Of a stretch of DNA of 64,000 bases, positions 25,438 through 34,613 are shown in pieces (position 1 is the first letter of the stretch; each line of letters starts with the position of its first letter). Origin of the DNA: Frigoribacterium sp. SL97 (GTDB lineage Bacteria > Actinomycetota > Actinomycetes > Actinomycetales > Microbacteriaceae); contig NZ_CP113062.1 in assembly GCF_026625765.1 (NCBI RefSeq), positions 3,162,001 to 3,226,000 on the forward strand, written 5' to 3'. Below the pieces are notes generated by a model. That model saw only the letters and a list, made by a program, of their open reading frames with translations, had not been told where the DNA came from and made no database searches. Both the position numbers and the translations under genes were made by a program.

Positions 25438-26106
25438 TCAGTAGGACTCGCCGGTGGGGTCCGCCGCCTCGAGGTCGAGCAGCTCGGCCCCGCCGACGGG
25501 CAGGCCCTGCCAGGTCTGCAGGCGCCAGCCGGCCTCGATGCTGCCCTCGAGGGTGACGACCCCCGTGTTCTCGAGCAGGTGCTGACGGATGAACTCGTCG
25601 TCGGCGTTGACCGCCCGCGAGCCGACCCAGGCCCGGATGGCCGCACCGTGACTGACGGCCGCGACCGTCTCGTGCCCGTCGCCCTCGGCCCCGGCGATCA
25701 GGTCGGCCAACGCGGCGTCGTACCGCGCGTAGAACTCGTGCCCGTCCTCGGAACCGGGCACCCGGACGTCGAGGTCGCCCGACGCCCAGGAGAAGACGCA
25801 GCCGACGTAGGCCGTGACCGCCTCGATGTCGTGTCGGCCCTCGAGGTCGCCCGCCTTCACCTCGCGCAACCCGTCGAGCACCGTCGGCGCGAGGCCCCGG
25901 GCGGCGGCCAGAGGAGCCGCGGTGAGCTGCGTCCGCACGAGCGTGCTGACGAGGAGGGCACCGATCGTCTCGTCGGCGAGGGCGGCGGGCAGAGCCTCGG
26001 CCTGCCGTCGACCGAGGTCGGTGAGCCCGACGCCGGGCGCGACGGTGCCGAGGACGCCCTCGACGTTGTCGGGGGTCTGACCGTGGCGGATCAACAACAG
26101 GCGCAT
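25438..26106 (-). CDS. histidine phosphatase family protein
   Basis: 222-residue phosphoglycerate-mutase-like phosphatase. The phosphohistidine motif is at the very start (LLLIRHGQTPDNVEG), with LVSTLVRTQLTAAPLA, the acid LREVKAGDLEGR and the second catalytic His in VAAVSHGAAIRAWV. Substrate unknown. The ATG at 26106 is preferred to an upstream TTG because the RHG motif must lie near the N-terminus and TAGGGT lies 8 bases before it on the minus strand. Confidence 0.9.
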   Translation of the reverse strand: MRLLLIRHGQTPDNVEGVLGTVAPGVGLTDLGRRQAEALPAALADETIGALLVSTLVRTQLTAAPLAAARGLAPTVLDGLREVKAGDLEGRHDIEAVTAYVGCVFSWASGDLDVRVPGSEDGHEFYARYDAALADLIAGAEGDGHETVAAVSHGAAIRAWVGSRAVNADDEFIRQHLLENTGVVTLEGSIEAGWRLQTWQGLPVGGAELLDLEAADPTGESY

Positions 26107-26146
26107 GATCGTCAACCCTACGGTGGACCCCCGACACCGGCGGTCG

Positions 26147-26866
26147 TCAGGCGTCGGGCCAGAGGCGACCGGCGTCCACGACGACGTCGGCCCGGGCGCG
26201 GGTGGCCCGCACGAGCCGGGCGTTCGCCTCGTCGGGACCCGCGGCCCAGGCCTCGGCGGCTCCGGGCGTCATGCCGAAGCGGACGTGACGGGCGACGAGC
26301 CAGCGCCGTCGCCGCTCGGCCGGGGTGTCGACGAACCACACCTCGTCGAACGTCGCGCGCACCGCGGGCCAGGGCGTGAGCTCGGCCAGCAGGTAGTTCC
26401 CCTCGCTGACCACGACCTCGACGGACGGATCGACCTCGACCGCGCCGCCGATCGACTCCTCGACGCCCCGGACGTACTCGGGTGCCCACACCGTCCCCGA
26501 CCGGGACCGCAGCCGCTCGAGCAGGGCGAGGTAGCCGTCGGCGTCGAAGGTGTCGATCGCGCCCTTGCGGTCGAGGCGGCCGAGCCGGGCCAGGGTGGCG
26601 CCCGCGAGGTGGAACCCGTCCATCGGCACGACCACGGCCCTCACCCCGACCCGCGTGAGCCCCTCGACGACGGCCGCGGCGACCGTGCTCTTGCCGCCCC
26701 CGGGCTCGCCGGCGACGCCGATCAGGGTGCGGACGGACGTCGGGACGGGACCGCCGGGGGACGCGAGGCCCGCGGAGGAGCCGCGCCGCGCCTCCTGCGT
26801 CCGGGCGTGGACCGCCAGGGCTCGGGCGACGAGGTCCTCCACCGAACCGAGCGGCGTACCGGTCAC
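26147..26866 (-). CDS. P-loop nucleoside/pantothenate-type kinase family protein
   Basis: 239-residue kinase with Walker A GEPGGGKST near residue 52, VVVPMDGFHLA (Asp-Gly-Phe-His typical of the uridine kinase/PanK/fructose-transport-type family), DTFDADGYLALLERLR, VVSEGNYLL and a LID-like RRRRWLVARHVRFG. It probably phosphorylates a sugar or nucleoside; the substrate cannot be told. The GTG overlaps the DedA stop by 4 bp, so the two are coupled. The N-terminal segment QEARRGSS is encoded by a copy of the GGAGGCGCG motif. Confidence 0.85.
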   Translation of the reverse strand: MTGTPLGSVEDLVARALAVHARTQEARRGSSAGLASPGGPVPTSVRTLIGVAGEPGGGKSTVAAAVVEGLTRVGVRAVVVPMDGFHLAGATLARLGRLDRKGAIDTFDADGYLALLERLRSRSGTVWAPEYVRGVEESIGGAVEVDPSVEVVVSEGNYLLAELTPWPAVRATFDEVWFVDTPAERRRRWLVARHVRFGMTPGAAEAWAAGPDEANARLVRATRARADVVVDAGRLWPDA

Positions 26867-27597
26867 TCGGGGCGGCCGGCCGAGCCCGGACCGGTGCCCG
26901 CCTCGTCGCCGACGTCCGCGGTCCGCAGCTCGGTGAGGGCCGCCTCACGCCGCGACCGGCGCCAGGCGAGCAGGGCGTGCAGGGCGATGGGCACGACCGA
27001 CAGCACGACGAGCACGACCGCCAGCACGTCGATGTGGTCGCGGATGAACGGGATGCCGCCGAGCAGCGAGCCGAGCACCGTCATGCCCACGGCCCAGAGG
27101 AAGGCGCCGGTCACGTTGAAGAGCAGGAACCTGCGGTACCGGTAGCCCGCGGTCCCCGCGGCCAGCGGGACGTAGGTGCGGACGATCGGGACGAACCGAC
27201 CGAGGATCAGGCTCGTGCCGCCGTACTTCGCGAAGAAGGCCTCCGCACGCTCGAGGTAGGCCGTCTTCAGGATGCGTGCGTCGTCCTTGAACAGGCGTCG
27301 GCCGAAGCGGTTGCCGAGGAAGTAACCCACCTGGTCGCCGAGGACCGCGGCGACGAAGGCGCAGAGGGCGATCACCCAGACCTGCAGCCCCAGCGCCTCG
27401 TGCAGCACGCCGGCGGTGAAGAGCAGCGAGTCGCCGGGCAGGAACGGGAACAGCACGCCCGACTCGATGAAGACCATCAGCGAGATGCCGGCGAGGGCCC
27501 AGGGCCCCAGCGCGGGCAGCAGCTCGTCCGGGTTGAAGAGGACGAACCCCCCGCCGGTGGACGCGGGCAGGGCGGCGAGCAGGGTGTCGGCGATCAC
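26863..27597 (-). CDS. DedA family membrane protein
   Basis: 244-residue DedA/SNARE-associated protein, a polyprenyl-phosphate or phospholipid recycling flippase family. Motifs: ESGVLFPFLPGDSLLFTAG, GDQVGYFLGNRFGRRLF, and the re-entrant GRFVPIVRTYVPLAAGTAGY, with about five hydrophobic segments. The GTG at 27597 is preferred to a start 21 codons upstream because TACAGT lies 8 bases before it and the upstream residues are unlike the family. It overlaps the kinase gene downstream. Confidence 0.9.
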   Translation of the reverse strand: MIADTLLAALPASTGGGFVLFNPDELLPALGPWALAGISLMVFIESGVLFPFLPGDSLLFTAGVLHEALGLQVWVIALCAFVAAVLGDQVGYFLGNRFGRRLFKDDARILKTAYLERAEAFFAKYGGTSLILGRFVPIVRTYVPLAAGTAGYRYRRFLLFNVTGAFLWAVGMTVLGSLLGGIPFIRDHIDVLAVVLVVLSVVPIALHALLAWRRSRREAALTELRTADVGDEAGTGPGSAGRPE

Positions 27598-27761
27598 GAG
27601 GGACGACTGTAACGGGTCCACCCCGGGTCGCGGCGTCCACCGAGCGGACCACTCGCGCATCCACCGGTCTCGGCCGGGCGGGGGATGCCCCCGGGCGCAC
27701 CGCGCCCCTAGCCTGGGGCGATGCGGACACCCCTCAGCATGCCGACGACAGGACGCACGCG

Positions 27762-28724
27762 ATGATCGAAGCCCGGAACCTCACCAAGATCTACGGAGAC
27801 AAGCGCGCGCTCGACGACGCCACCTTCACGGTCCGACCCGGCCTCGTCACCGGGTTCCTCGGCCCGAACGGCGCCGGCAAGTCCACCACCATGCGCATGA
27901 TCGTCGGGCTCGACCGCCCCACCAGCGGCAGCGTCACGGTCAACGGCAAGCGGTTCGCCGACCACGCGGCCCCCCTGCACGAGGTCGGCGTCCTGCTCGA
28001 CGCCAAGGCCGTGCACACCGGTCGCAGCGCCCACGACCACCTGCTCGCCATGGGCGCCACGCACGGCATCGGCAAGAAGCGCGTCGACGAGGTGATCGCC
28101 CTGACCGGCCTCGAGTCGGTCGCGAAGAAGCGCGTCGGCGGGTTCTCGCTCGGCATGGGCCAGCGCCTCGGCATCGCCGCCGCGCTGCTCGGCGACCCGG
28201 CCACCGTCATCCTCGACGAACCCGTCAACGGCCTCGACCCCGAAGGCGTCGTCTGGGTGCGCACCCTGGCCCGCTTCCTCGCGAGCGAGGGTCGCACCGT
28301 GTTCCTCTCGTCGCACCTGATGAGCGAGATGGCCCAGACCGCCGACCACCTCATCGTGCTCGGGCGCGGCAAGGTGCTCGCCGACTCCCCCATCTCGGAC
28401 GTCATCTCGCAGGCGTCGGGTGACGCCGTGCGCGTCCGCAGCCCGCACGCCGACCACCTCGTCTCGCTGCTGCAAGGGCCGGACGTCGCCGTCACGGCCG
28501 TCGAGCCCGGCGTCGTCGAGCTGCGGGGCATCACCGCCGAGCGGGTCGGCGACCTCGCCGCCTCGTCCGGCGTCGTGCTGCACGAGCTCACCCCGCTGGT
28601 CCGCTCGCTCGAGGACGCGTACATGACCCTCACGCAGGACTCCGTCGAATACCACGCAGGAGGCGCGGCGCGAGGCAGCCACGTCGCCCCCGACACGCAG
28701 ACCCCCCAGGGAGCGACCCGATGA
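27762..28724 (+). CDS. ABC transporter ATP-binding protein (ABC-2 exporter)
   Basis: 320 residues: Walker A GPNGAGKST, Q-loop VGVLLDA, signature FSLGMGQRLGIAAAL, Walker B TVILDEPVNGLD, H-loop LSSHLMSE. The divergent signature (FSLGMGQR instead of LSGGQ) is typical of the bacitracin/antibiotic-resistance-like ABC-2 ATPases of actinobacteria. A C-terminal regulatory domain follows (to about residue 295). The last ~20 residues are a low-complexity tail encoded partly by a GGAGGCGCGG motif at 28661. It overlaps the permease by 4 bp (ATGA). Confidence 0.93.
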   Translation: MIEARNLTKIYGDKRALDDATFTVRPGLVTGFLGPNGAGKSTTMRMIVGLDRPTSGSVTVNGKRFADHAAPLHEVGVLLDAKAVHTGRSAHDHLLAMGATHGIGKKRVDEVIALTGLESVAKKRVGGFSLGMGQRLGIAAALLGDPATVILDEPVNGLDPEGVVWVRTLARFLASEGRTVFLSSHLMSEMAQTADHLIVLGRGKVLADSPISDVISQASGDAVRVRSPHADHLVSLLQGPDVAVTAVEPGVVELRGITAERVGDLAASSGVVLHELTPLVRSLEDAYMTLTQDSVEYHAGGAARGSHVAPDTQTPQGATR

Positions 28725-29599
28725 CCGCCACGACCCCCACCCGTCACCGCGACCGACCCGTGCGCCCGACCTCGAAGCTCACCTTCGGCGGCGTGCTGCG
28801 CAGCGAGGTCATCAAACTACGTACGCTCCGCTCGACCTGGTGGTGCCTGGCGATCATGGTCGTCATCATCGTCGGCTTCGGGGCCCTGTTCGCCCTGAGC
28901 GCGGGCCTGTTCCAGGCCGGCGAGGCCAGCACCGAGCAACAACAGCAGATCGTCGCGCAGTCCGTCTCGGTCGGCGTGGTGTTCGGCCAGCTCGTCGCGT
29001 CGATCCTGGGCGCTCTCGTCATCACCGGTGAATTCGGCACGGGCATGATCCGGTCGACCTTCGCCACGGTGCCCAAGCGCCTGCCCGCGGTCGTCGCCAA
29101 GCTCGTCGTCGTCGCGCTGACGCTCTTCGTGGTGTCGCTGGTCGCCCTCGTCCTGACCCTGCTGATCAACAGCGCGATCCTGCCGTCGAACGACATCACG
29201 GTCGACTTCGGCGACGGTGCCCTCTGGCGCAGCGTGGTCGGAGCCGCGGCCTCGATCGCCTTCATCGGCATGATCGCCTTCTCGCTCGGGGCGATCATCC
29301 GCAACGGCGCCGGCGCCATCGCGGCCTCGGTCGGCCTGGTCTTCGTGCTGCCGATCATCGTGCAGATCTTCACGGCGTTCGTCGACGCCGCCTGGGTCTA
29401 CACACTGGCCGAGATCATCCCGCCGAACGCCGCCGCCCGGCTCTACGACTACGTCGTCTCCGGCCAGTCGGCCATGGCCCTGCCGAGCCCCGACGGGGCC
29501 CTCGTCCTCGAGCCGTGGAGCGCCCTGCTGGTGCTCGTCGGCTGGGTCGTCGTGCTCTTCGGTCTGGCGCTCGCGCTCGTGAAGCGACGCGACGTCTGA
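28721..29599 (+). CDS. ABC-2 type transporter permease
   Basis: 292 residues with six membrane helices. KLTFGGVLRSEVIKLRTLRSTWW is the usual cytoplasmic entry of ABC-2 permeases. Helices follow at about 45-70, 95-120, 135-165, 185-205, 210-235 and 265-288, and GEFGTGMIRSTFATVPKR is the conserved coupling region. Partner of the preceding ATPase. The pair probably exports a hydrophobic compound or confers antibiotic tolerance, substrate unknown. Confidence 0.92.
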   Translation: MTATTPTRHRDRPVRPTSKLTFGGVLRSEVIKLRTLRSTWWCLAIMVVIIVGFGALFALSAGLFQAGEASTEQQQQIVAQSVSVGVVFGQLVASILGALVITGEFGTGMIRSTFATVPKRLPAVVAKLVVVALTLFVVSLVALVLTLLINSAILPSNDITVDFGDGALWRSVVGAAASIAFIGMIAFSLGAIIRNGAGAIAASVGLVFVLPIIVQIFTAFVDAAWVYTLAEIIPPNAAARLYDYVVSGQSAMALPSPDGALVLEPWSALLVLVGWVVVLFGLALALVKRRDV

Positions 29600-29719
29600 C
29601 CGACGGGCACCGCGCCTCCTCGGGGTGACGGCGACGCGATCGGACGGATCGGGAAGAACCGGACCGTCTCGTACGTTCGGTCGCACAGGCACACCGCCGT
29701 CACCTCCGAGGAGCCCCAT

Positions 29720-31243
29720 TTGAGCATCGACCCCTCTCCCCCGACGACCGTCGGCGACAGCCGAGCCCCCGAGAGCCGAGCCGCCGACACCGCGACGGCG
29801 GGCGCCGACGGCGACCAGGCCGGCACCGAGGCGCGCAACAAGCTCGTCATCGGGCTGCTGCTCGTGTCGGCCTTCGTCGTGATCCTCAACGAGACGATCA
29901 TGGGCGTCGCCCTGCCGAGCCTCACCCGCGACCTCGACATCACCGTCACGGCGGGCCAGTGGCTGACCACGGGCTTCATGCTCACCATGGCCGTCGTCAT
30001 CCCGATCACGGGCTTCCTGCTGCAGCGCTTCAACACCCGCCCGGTGTTCATCACCGCGATGAGCCTCTTCAGCCTCGGGACGGCCATCTCGGCGATCGCT
30101 CCCGGCTTCGGCGTGCTGCTGCTCGGCCGCGTCGTGCAGGCCTCGGGCACGGCGATCATGATGCCGCTGCTGATGACCACCGTGCTCACCCTCGTGCCGC
30201 CGGCCACGCGCGGCCGCACGATGGGCAACATCTCGATCGTCATCTCGGTCGCACCGGCCATCGGCCCGACGATCTCGGGCGTCATCCTGAGCGTGCTCGA
30301 GTGGCGCTTCATGTTCATCCTCGTGCTGCCGATCGCCCTCGTGGCGCTCGCGCTCGGTGCCGCCCGCGTCAAGAACGTCACCACGCCGAAGAAGGTGCCC
30401 CTCGACGTCACCTCGGTGATCCTGTCGGCCTTCGCCTTCGGTGGCATCGTCTTCGGGCTCAGCTCGATCGGCGAAGGGGCCGAGGCCGCCGTCCCCGCCT
30501 GGGTGCCGCTGGCCGTCGGCGTCGTCGCGCTCGTCGCGTTCGTGCTGCGTCAGCGCTCGCTGCAGCGTCGCGACCGCGCCCTGCTCGACCTGCGCACGTT
30601 CTCGTCGCGCACCTTCACGATCTCGGCGTCGGTGCTCGGCGTCGGCATGATCGCCCTCTTCGGCACCCTGATCGTCCTGCCGATCTACCTGCAGAACGTG
30701 CACGGCCTCGACCCGCTCGCCACCGGGCTGCTGCTGCTGCCCGGCGGCCTCGTCCAGGGCCTGCTGTCGCCCGTCGTGGGACGCCTGTTCGACAAGTACG
30801 GTCCGACCGTGCTGCTCGTGCCCGGCACCACCCTGGTCAGCGCGGTGCTGTGGTTCATGTCCACGGTGTCCGAGTCCACCCCGATCCCGATGGTCCTCGC
30901 CGCCCACGTCGCCCTCAGCATCGGCCTGGCCTTCATGTTCACGCCGCTGTTCACCTCGGGCCTCGGGTCGCTGCCGTCGAACCTGTACTCGCACGGCAGC
31001 GCGATCGTCGGCACGGTGCAGCAGCTGGCGGGCGCCGCCGGCACCGCCGTGTTCGTCACCGTGATGACCCTGGCCGCCACCGCGGCGGCCAGCCAGTCCG
31101 GTGCCGGAGCCGCCGCCACGGGAGCCGGCGTGCGCGCCGCATTCCTGGTCGGCGCGATCATCTCGGTGTTCGCCGTCGTGGGGTCGTTCTTCGTCCGGCG
31201 CCCGCCGGTCGTCGAGGGCGCCGAGCCGGTCGTCGCGCACTAA
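29720..31243 (+). CDS. MFS transporter, DHA2 (14-TM drug/H+ antiporter) family
   Basis: 507 residues, about 14 membrane helices. Signature features include LNETIMGVALPSLTRDL (motif D1 of DHA2), GRVVQASGTAIMMPLLMTTV, and motif C-like SVAPAIGPTISG. The N-terminal 45 residues are polar and disordered. The start is TTG at 29720, set by the GAGGAGCCCC sequence before it and the lack of ATG/GTG nearby. The TACGTT around 29673 could be its -10. Probable multidrug efflux. Confidence 0.9.
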   Translation: MSIDPSPPTTVGDSRAPESRAADTATAGADGDQAGTEARNKLVIGLLLVSAFVVILNETIMGVALPSLTRDLDITVTAGQWLTTGFMLTMAVVIPITGFLLQRFNTRPVFITAMSLFSLGTAISAIAPGFGVLLLGRVVQASGTAIMMPLLMTTVLTLVPPATRGRTMGNISIVISVAPAIGPTISGVILSVLEWRFMFILVLPIALVALALGAARVKNVTTPKKVPLDVTSVILSAFAFGGIVFGLSSIGEGAEAAVPAWVPLAVGVVALVAFVLRQRSLQRRDRALLDLRTFSSRTFTISASVLGVGMIALFGTLIVLPIYLQNVHGLDPLATGLLLLPGGLVQGLLSPVVGRLFDKYGPTVLLVPGTTLVSAVLWFMSTVSESTPIPMVLAAHVALSIGLAFMFTPLFTSGLGSLPSNLYSHGSAIVGTVQQLAGAAGTAVFVTVMTLAATAAASQSGAGAAATGAGVRAAFLVGAIISVFAVVGSFFVRRPPVVEGAEPVVAH

Positions 31244-31293
31244 CCTGCGCGCGTCGCGCGTCGCGCGTGGCGCGTGGCGAGACGTGCGTCGGC

Positions 31294-31333
31294 GCTGCCG
31301 AGCTGCCGAGCTGCCGAGCTGCCGAGCTGCCGA
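31294..31333. repeat. octanucleotide tandem repeat (GCTGCCGA)5
   Basis: Five exact 8-bp units, directly after GC-rich CGCGTSG repeats at 31250-31280. Confidence 0.92.
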
Positions 31334-31531
31334 TGGCCACGGCCTCCCCCTCGGGGAAGCGCCGGCCGTCGGCAGCTCGTCGTCGCATCAGCCGTCCGTG
31401 AGGTCGTGGATCGTCGTGCAACCGACGGCCCGAGCCGCGTGATCCCGTTCCCGCGACGGCCCCATGGCGCCGACGGTGCGGCCTGCACCACCCGCGCCTC
31501 CTCAGCCCCTGCGAATTCGGTGCGGGTGCGG

Positions 31532-31620
31532 GTGCGGGCAACTCCTGTCTCGGGGTGCGCCCTGCCTCCGGGTCCCTATCTTCTCGGCCCGCGCCTCCTC
31601 GGCAGTCCTGCGTTGCCGAC
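31532..31620. repeat. palindromic element copy 1
   Basis: 89 bp with left end GCGGGCAACTCCTGTC and right end CTGCGTTGCCGAC. About 94% identical to the copy 177 bp downstream (5 differences by eye). Member of the GGCAACTCCTG...GTTGCCGAC family. Confidence 0.85.
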
Positions 31621-31686
31621 ACGCGCCTCCTCCGCGGTCATGCGTTGCCGACACGCGCCTCCTCGGCGGTGCTGCGTTGCCCGTGC
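31591..31686. repeat. three 32-bp tandem units with GCGCCTCCTC
   Basis: Units start at 31591, 31623 and 31655, each GCGCCTCCTC followed by a TGCGTTGCC core. Two further units start at 31768 and 31800, again 32 bp apart. The reverse complement resembles the 33-bp array at 37096. Confidence 0.88.
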
Positions 31687-31708
31687 GCGCCCTCCTCTGC
31701 CCCTGCAG

Positions 31709-31797
31709 GTGCGGGCAACTCCTGTCTCGGGGTGCGCGCTGCCTCTGGGTCCCTGTCTTCTCGGCCTGCGCCTCCTCGGAAGTCCTGCGTTGCCGAC
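31709..31797. repeat. palindromic element copy 2
   Basis: 89-bp near-duplicate of copy 1, with the same end sequences. Confidence 0.85.
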
Positions 31798-31941
31798 GCG
31801 CGCCTCCTCGGGCACCTGCTTCCTCGACGTGCGGGCCGACGCGGACACGGGCTCCGAGCGCGAGTAACGTCCGGGCACGTGCAGATGATGCAGACTTGCA
31901 GGCTGCGCACCCGACGTCACGCATCCCCGGGAGGCCGACCC

Positions 31942-33426
31942 ATGACAAGCTCACCCACCACCTCGTCGAACGGCGGCCCGGGCGGAGGCACGCGCAGCCT
32001 CGTCCCGGCCCGGATGGACCGTCTGCCGTGGACGAGGTTCCACTGGTCGATCGTCGTGGGCCTGGGGTTCTCCTGGGTGCTCGACGGGCTCGAGATCCAG
32101 ATCGTGGCTTCGGCCGGGTTCCAGGCGGACCTCGGGCTCACCGCCGCCGAGGTCGGGCTGCTGGGCACGATCTACCTCGTCGGCCAGGTCTTCGGGGCCC
32201 TCATCTTCGGGCGGATGGCCGACAGCCTCGGCCGCAAGAAGCTGTTCATCCTGACCCTGGCGATCTACCTCGTGGCGAGCGCCATCGCGGGACTGTCGCC
32301 GAACTTCGTCTTCCTGGCCGTGTTCCGGTTCTTCGCCGGTGCGGGGATCGGCGGGGAGTACGCCGCCATCAACTCGGCGATCGACGAACTCATCCCGTCG
32401 AAGTACCGCGGACGCGTCGACATCGCGATCAACGGGACGTACTGGGGCGGCGCGGCCCTGGGCGCGACGGCCAACATCTTCTTGCTCGACCCCGACCTGT
32501 TCGCCGAGAACGTCGGCTGGCGCATCGGGTTCTTCATCGGCCCCGTGCTCGGCCTCGCGATCATCTACCTGCGCCGCCACATCCCGGAGAGCCCGCGGTG
32601 GCTGATGACCCACGGACGCGAGAAGGAGGCCGAGGCGACGGTCGACGACATCGAGGCCCGCGTCGAGAAGGACAAGGGCACCGACCACCTCACCCCCGTG
32701 TCGGACGACCAGGCCATCGAGGTGGTCGCGGCGGGGCGGATCGGGTTCGGCACCATCATCCGCACCCTGGTACACGACTACCCGAAGCGAACCTTCGTCG
32801 GCGCCGCGATGATGATCACGCAGTCTTTTCTCTACAACGCGATCTTCTTCACCTACGCACTCGTGCTGCAGAACTTCTACGGCACGAGCCCCAGCAGCAC
32901 GCAGTACTTCTTCCTGATCTTCGCCGTGGGAAACCTGCTCGGGCCGCTGGTGCTGGGGCCGCTGTTCGACAGCTGGGGTCGACGTCAGATGATCTTCCTG
33001 ACGTACGCCGTGTCGGCGGCGGTGCTCGCCGTGTCGGCGATCCTGTTCCAGGCGGACGTGCTGAACGCCGCGACTCAGACCGCCTTCTGGAGCGTCTCGT
33101 TCTTCTTCGCCTCGGCAGGCGCGTCGTCGGCCTACCTGACGGTGAGCGAGATCTTCCCGCTCGAGCTACGGAGTCAGGTCATCGGCTACTTCTTCGCCCT
33201 CGGACAGATCGTCGGCGCCGTCGCTCCGAGCCTCTACGGCGCCCTCATCGGCGACGGGAGCGACCGGGGCCCCCTCACGGGCGGGTACTTCCTGGGCGCC
33301 GGCGTCATGCTGGTCGGCGGTGTCATCGCGCTCATCTTCGGAGTCGACGCGGCTCGCAAGTCGCTCGAGACGATCACCACTCCGCTGTCGGTCGTCCCCT
33401 CGTCGAAGCAGTCGCCGCGGAGCTGA
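31942..33426 (+). CDS. MFS transporter, sugar/organic acid porter type
   Basis: 494 residues, 12 membrane helices. Motif A between TM2 and TM3 is GRMADSLGRKK, RFFAGAGIGGEYAAINSAIDELIP lies in TM4, PESPRWL follows TM6, and the second motif A is DSWGRRQ. The order resembles the metabolite:H+ symporter and AAHS/sugar porter groups. Substrate unknown. The ATG is chosen because GGGAGGCCGACCC precedes it and the upstream sequence is repeat DNA. Runs alone. Confidence 0.9.
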   Translation: MTSSPTTSSNGGPGGGTRSLVPARMDRLPWTRFHWSIVVGLGFSWVLDGLEIQIVASAGFQADLGLTAAEVGLLGTIYLVGQVFGALIFGRMADSLGRKKLFILTLAIYLVASAIAGLSPNFVFLAVFRFFAGAGIGGEYAAINSAIDELIPSKYRGRVDIAINGTYWGGAALGATANIFLLDPDLFAENVGWRIGFFIGPVLGLAIIYLRRHIPESPRWLMTHGREKEAEATVDDIEARVEKDKGTDHLTPVSDDQAIEVVAAGRIGFGTIIRTLVHDYPKRTFVGAAMMITQSFLYNAIFFTYALVLQNFYGTSPSSTQYFFLIFAVGNLLGPLVLGPLFDSWGRRQMIFLTYAVSAAVLAVSAILFQADVLNAATQTAFWSVSFFFASAGASSAYLTVSEIFPLELRSQVIGYFFALGQIVGAVAPSLYGALIGDGSDRGPLTGGYFLGAGVMLVGGVIALIFGVDAARKSLETITTPLSVVPSSKQSPRS

Positions 33427-33505
33427 GGTGGGCCGGGCCGGCGGGCGGCTTGCCCAGGCCGTGCGGCGCGATGAAGGCCAGTGGGACGGGCTACGCGCTC
33501 CACCG

Positions 33506-34477
33506 CTAGGTTCCCCCGATCGGGAACTCCTGACCGGGGTGCCGTCGGGGAATCGCCAGCCGCCACGATCGGTGACCCCGGGGTCCGAGCACTCGCGGCA
33601 ACGAGGAGTTGCCGACATCCTCGGCGCGACGGGGGCCACCCGCCGTGAAGATCAGCGCATCGATCGCCTCGGCCGTCGACCGCCACCTGTTCTTCACCAT
33701 CATGGCGCTCGCCCGAAACGGCACCCGCCCCTCACGGGCGATGTCGGCGTCCTTGACCCGGTCCTCGTCGAAACGCCGTTCATGGTGTGCTCGTCCATCC
33801 GTCTCGAAGCCGATGATGCCGTCGACCACCATGTCGATGATCTTGTTCGTCCCCGAGACGGGGATCTGACGCACGACGTGGCGTCCCGCGCGTCGGAGTC
33901 TCGTTCCGGCGGCGCTCTCGAGGATGCTCTCCGCGCCTCCTTCACTCCATGCGACGAGGCCGGCAGCGTCCATCCTCTTGCGGGACAACACCTCGGCGGC
34001 GTCGTCATCGTCCTGGACGATGCCTGCCTCCCTCGCCCAGTCGACGAGGATCACCGCGTCCTCGAAGGATCGCGCCTCCACGACCGCCCGGGCCAGGGCG
34101 TCGCGAGGATCGACCGCCCAGGTCGATCCTCGGCAACTCAGGTCGACGGGGTCCCAGACGACACGGACCCCTCGACGCCTCCGGAGGCGCGAGGCCGTCA
34201 ACGGAACCGACACGGTGACGGGCGGTCGGCGCGACGACCACGACCACGCCCCGAGCAGGTGGAGGGCGGACGCTCCCGTGAGCCGGCCACCGACCGCCAC
34301 CGCGACGAACCGGGGGTCATGGGGCGACCACGTGGAGTACCACCCCCGCCGGGGCCGGACGACGCTGCGGGAACGCACGGCGACGGTGAGGTGTCGGTCG
34401 GTCGCGCCGTGGGCGACGAGGTCGCGTTTGTGGAGCAGGCCTCCGGCGGACGAGACCAGTTCGGCGATCGTGGTCAT
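33506..34477 (-). CDS. AbiEi-like winged helix / DUF559-type nuclease-fold protein
   Basis: 323 residues. The N-terminal winged helix (SSAGGLLHKRDLVAHGATDRHL...RRGWYST) is like the type IV antitoxin AbiEi domain. The C-terminal part (about 200-285) has the DUF559/Vsr-like restriction-endonuclease fold: DMVVDGIIGFETDGRAHHERRFDEDRVKDADI. No AbiEii toxin gene is adjacent, so this is the common solitary actinobacterial form of unknown role. The last ~35 residues (VGNSSLP...GQEFPIGGT) are translated from a palindromic repeat element and look like a non-native extension. Confidence 0.8.
   Translation of the reverse strand: MTTIAELVSSAGGLLHKRDLVAHGATDRHLTVAVRSRSVVRPRRGWYSTWSPHDPRFVAVAVGGRLTGASALHLLGAWSWSSRRPPVTVSVPLTASRLRRRRGVRVVWDPVDLSCRGSTWAVDPRDALARAVVEARSFEDAVILVDWAREAGIVQDDDDAAEVLSRKRMDAAGLVAWSEGGAESILESAAGTRLRRAGRHVVRQIPVSGTNKIIDMVVDGIIGFETDGRAHHERRFDEDRVKDADIAREGRVPFRASAMMVKNRWRSTAEAIDALIFTAGGPRRAEDVGNSSLPRVLGPRGHRSWRLAIPRRHPGQEFPIGGT
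33518..33616. repeat. palindromic element copy 3, inside the AbiEi-like gene
   Basis: Left end GATCGGGAACTCCTG and right end AGGAGTTGCCGAC, ~99 bp. It lies wholly within the 3' end of the coding sequence. Confidence 0.8.
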
Positions 34478-34613
34478 GTCACGAGCGTGTCGGAATCGCG
34501 GGAGCCGTCACCTCCGCACGACTCGCACCGGGGACGCACGGCGGCGGCTGGCCCCTGGGGACGAGACGACGCCGAACCGGTGAGACCTTCTCCGCGGTCG
34601 GGAACGGCCTGCC

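Larger units (their letters stand above)
31244..31941. other. 698-bp non-coding repeat mosaic
   Basis: Between two MFS genes. It contains GCGCGTSG tandem repeats, five GCTGCCGA units, two ~89-bp elements, and five 32-bp-spaced GCGCCTCCTC units. Long open frames through it exist only because repeats of this composition lack stops. I find no start, ribosome binding site or domain that supports a gene. Confidence 0.7.

Noticed and set aside
31244..31941. Long open frames through the gap between the MFS genes
   Set aside because: They are translations of tandem repeats, lack ribosome binding sites and domains, and all frames are equally open because stops are rare in this composition.
33506..34477. 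Complete type IV toxin-antitoxin (AbiE) system
   Set aside because: No AbiEii nucleotidyltransferase gene lies next to it, and the C-terminal nuclease-like fold differs from a plain antitoxin.
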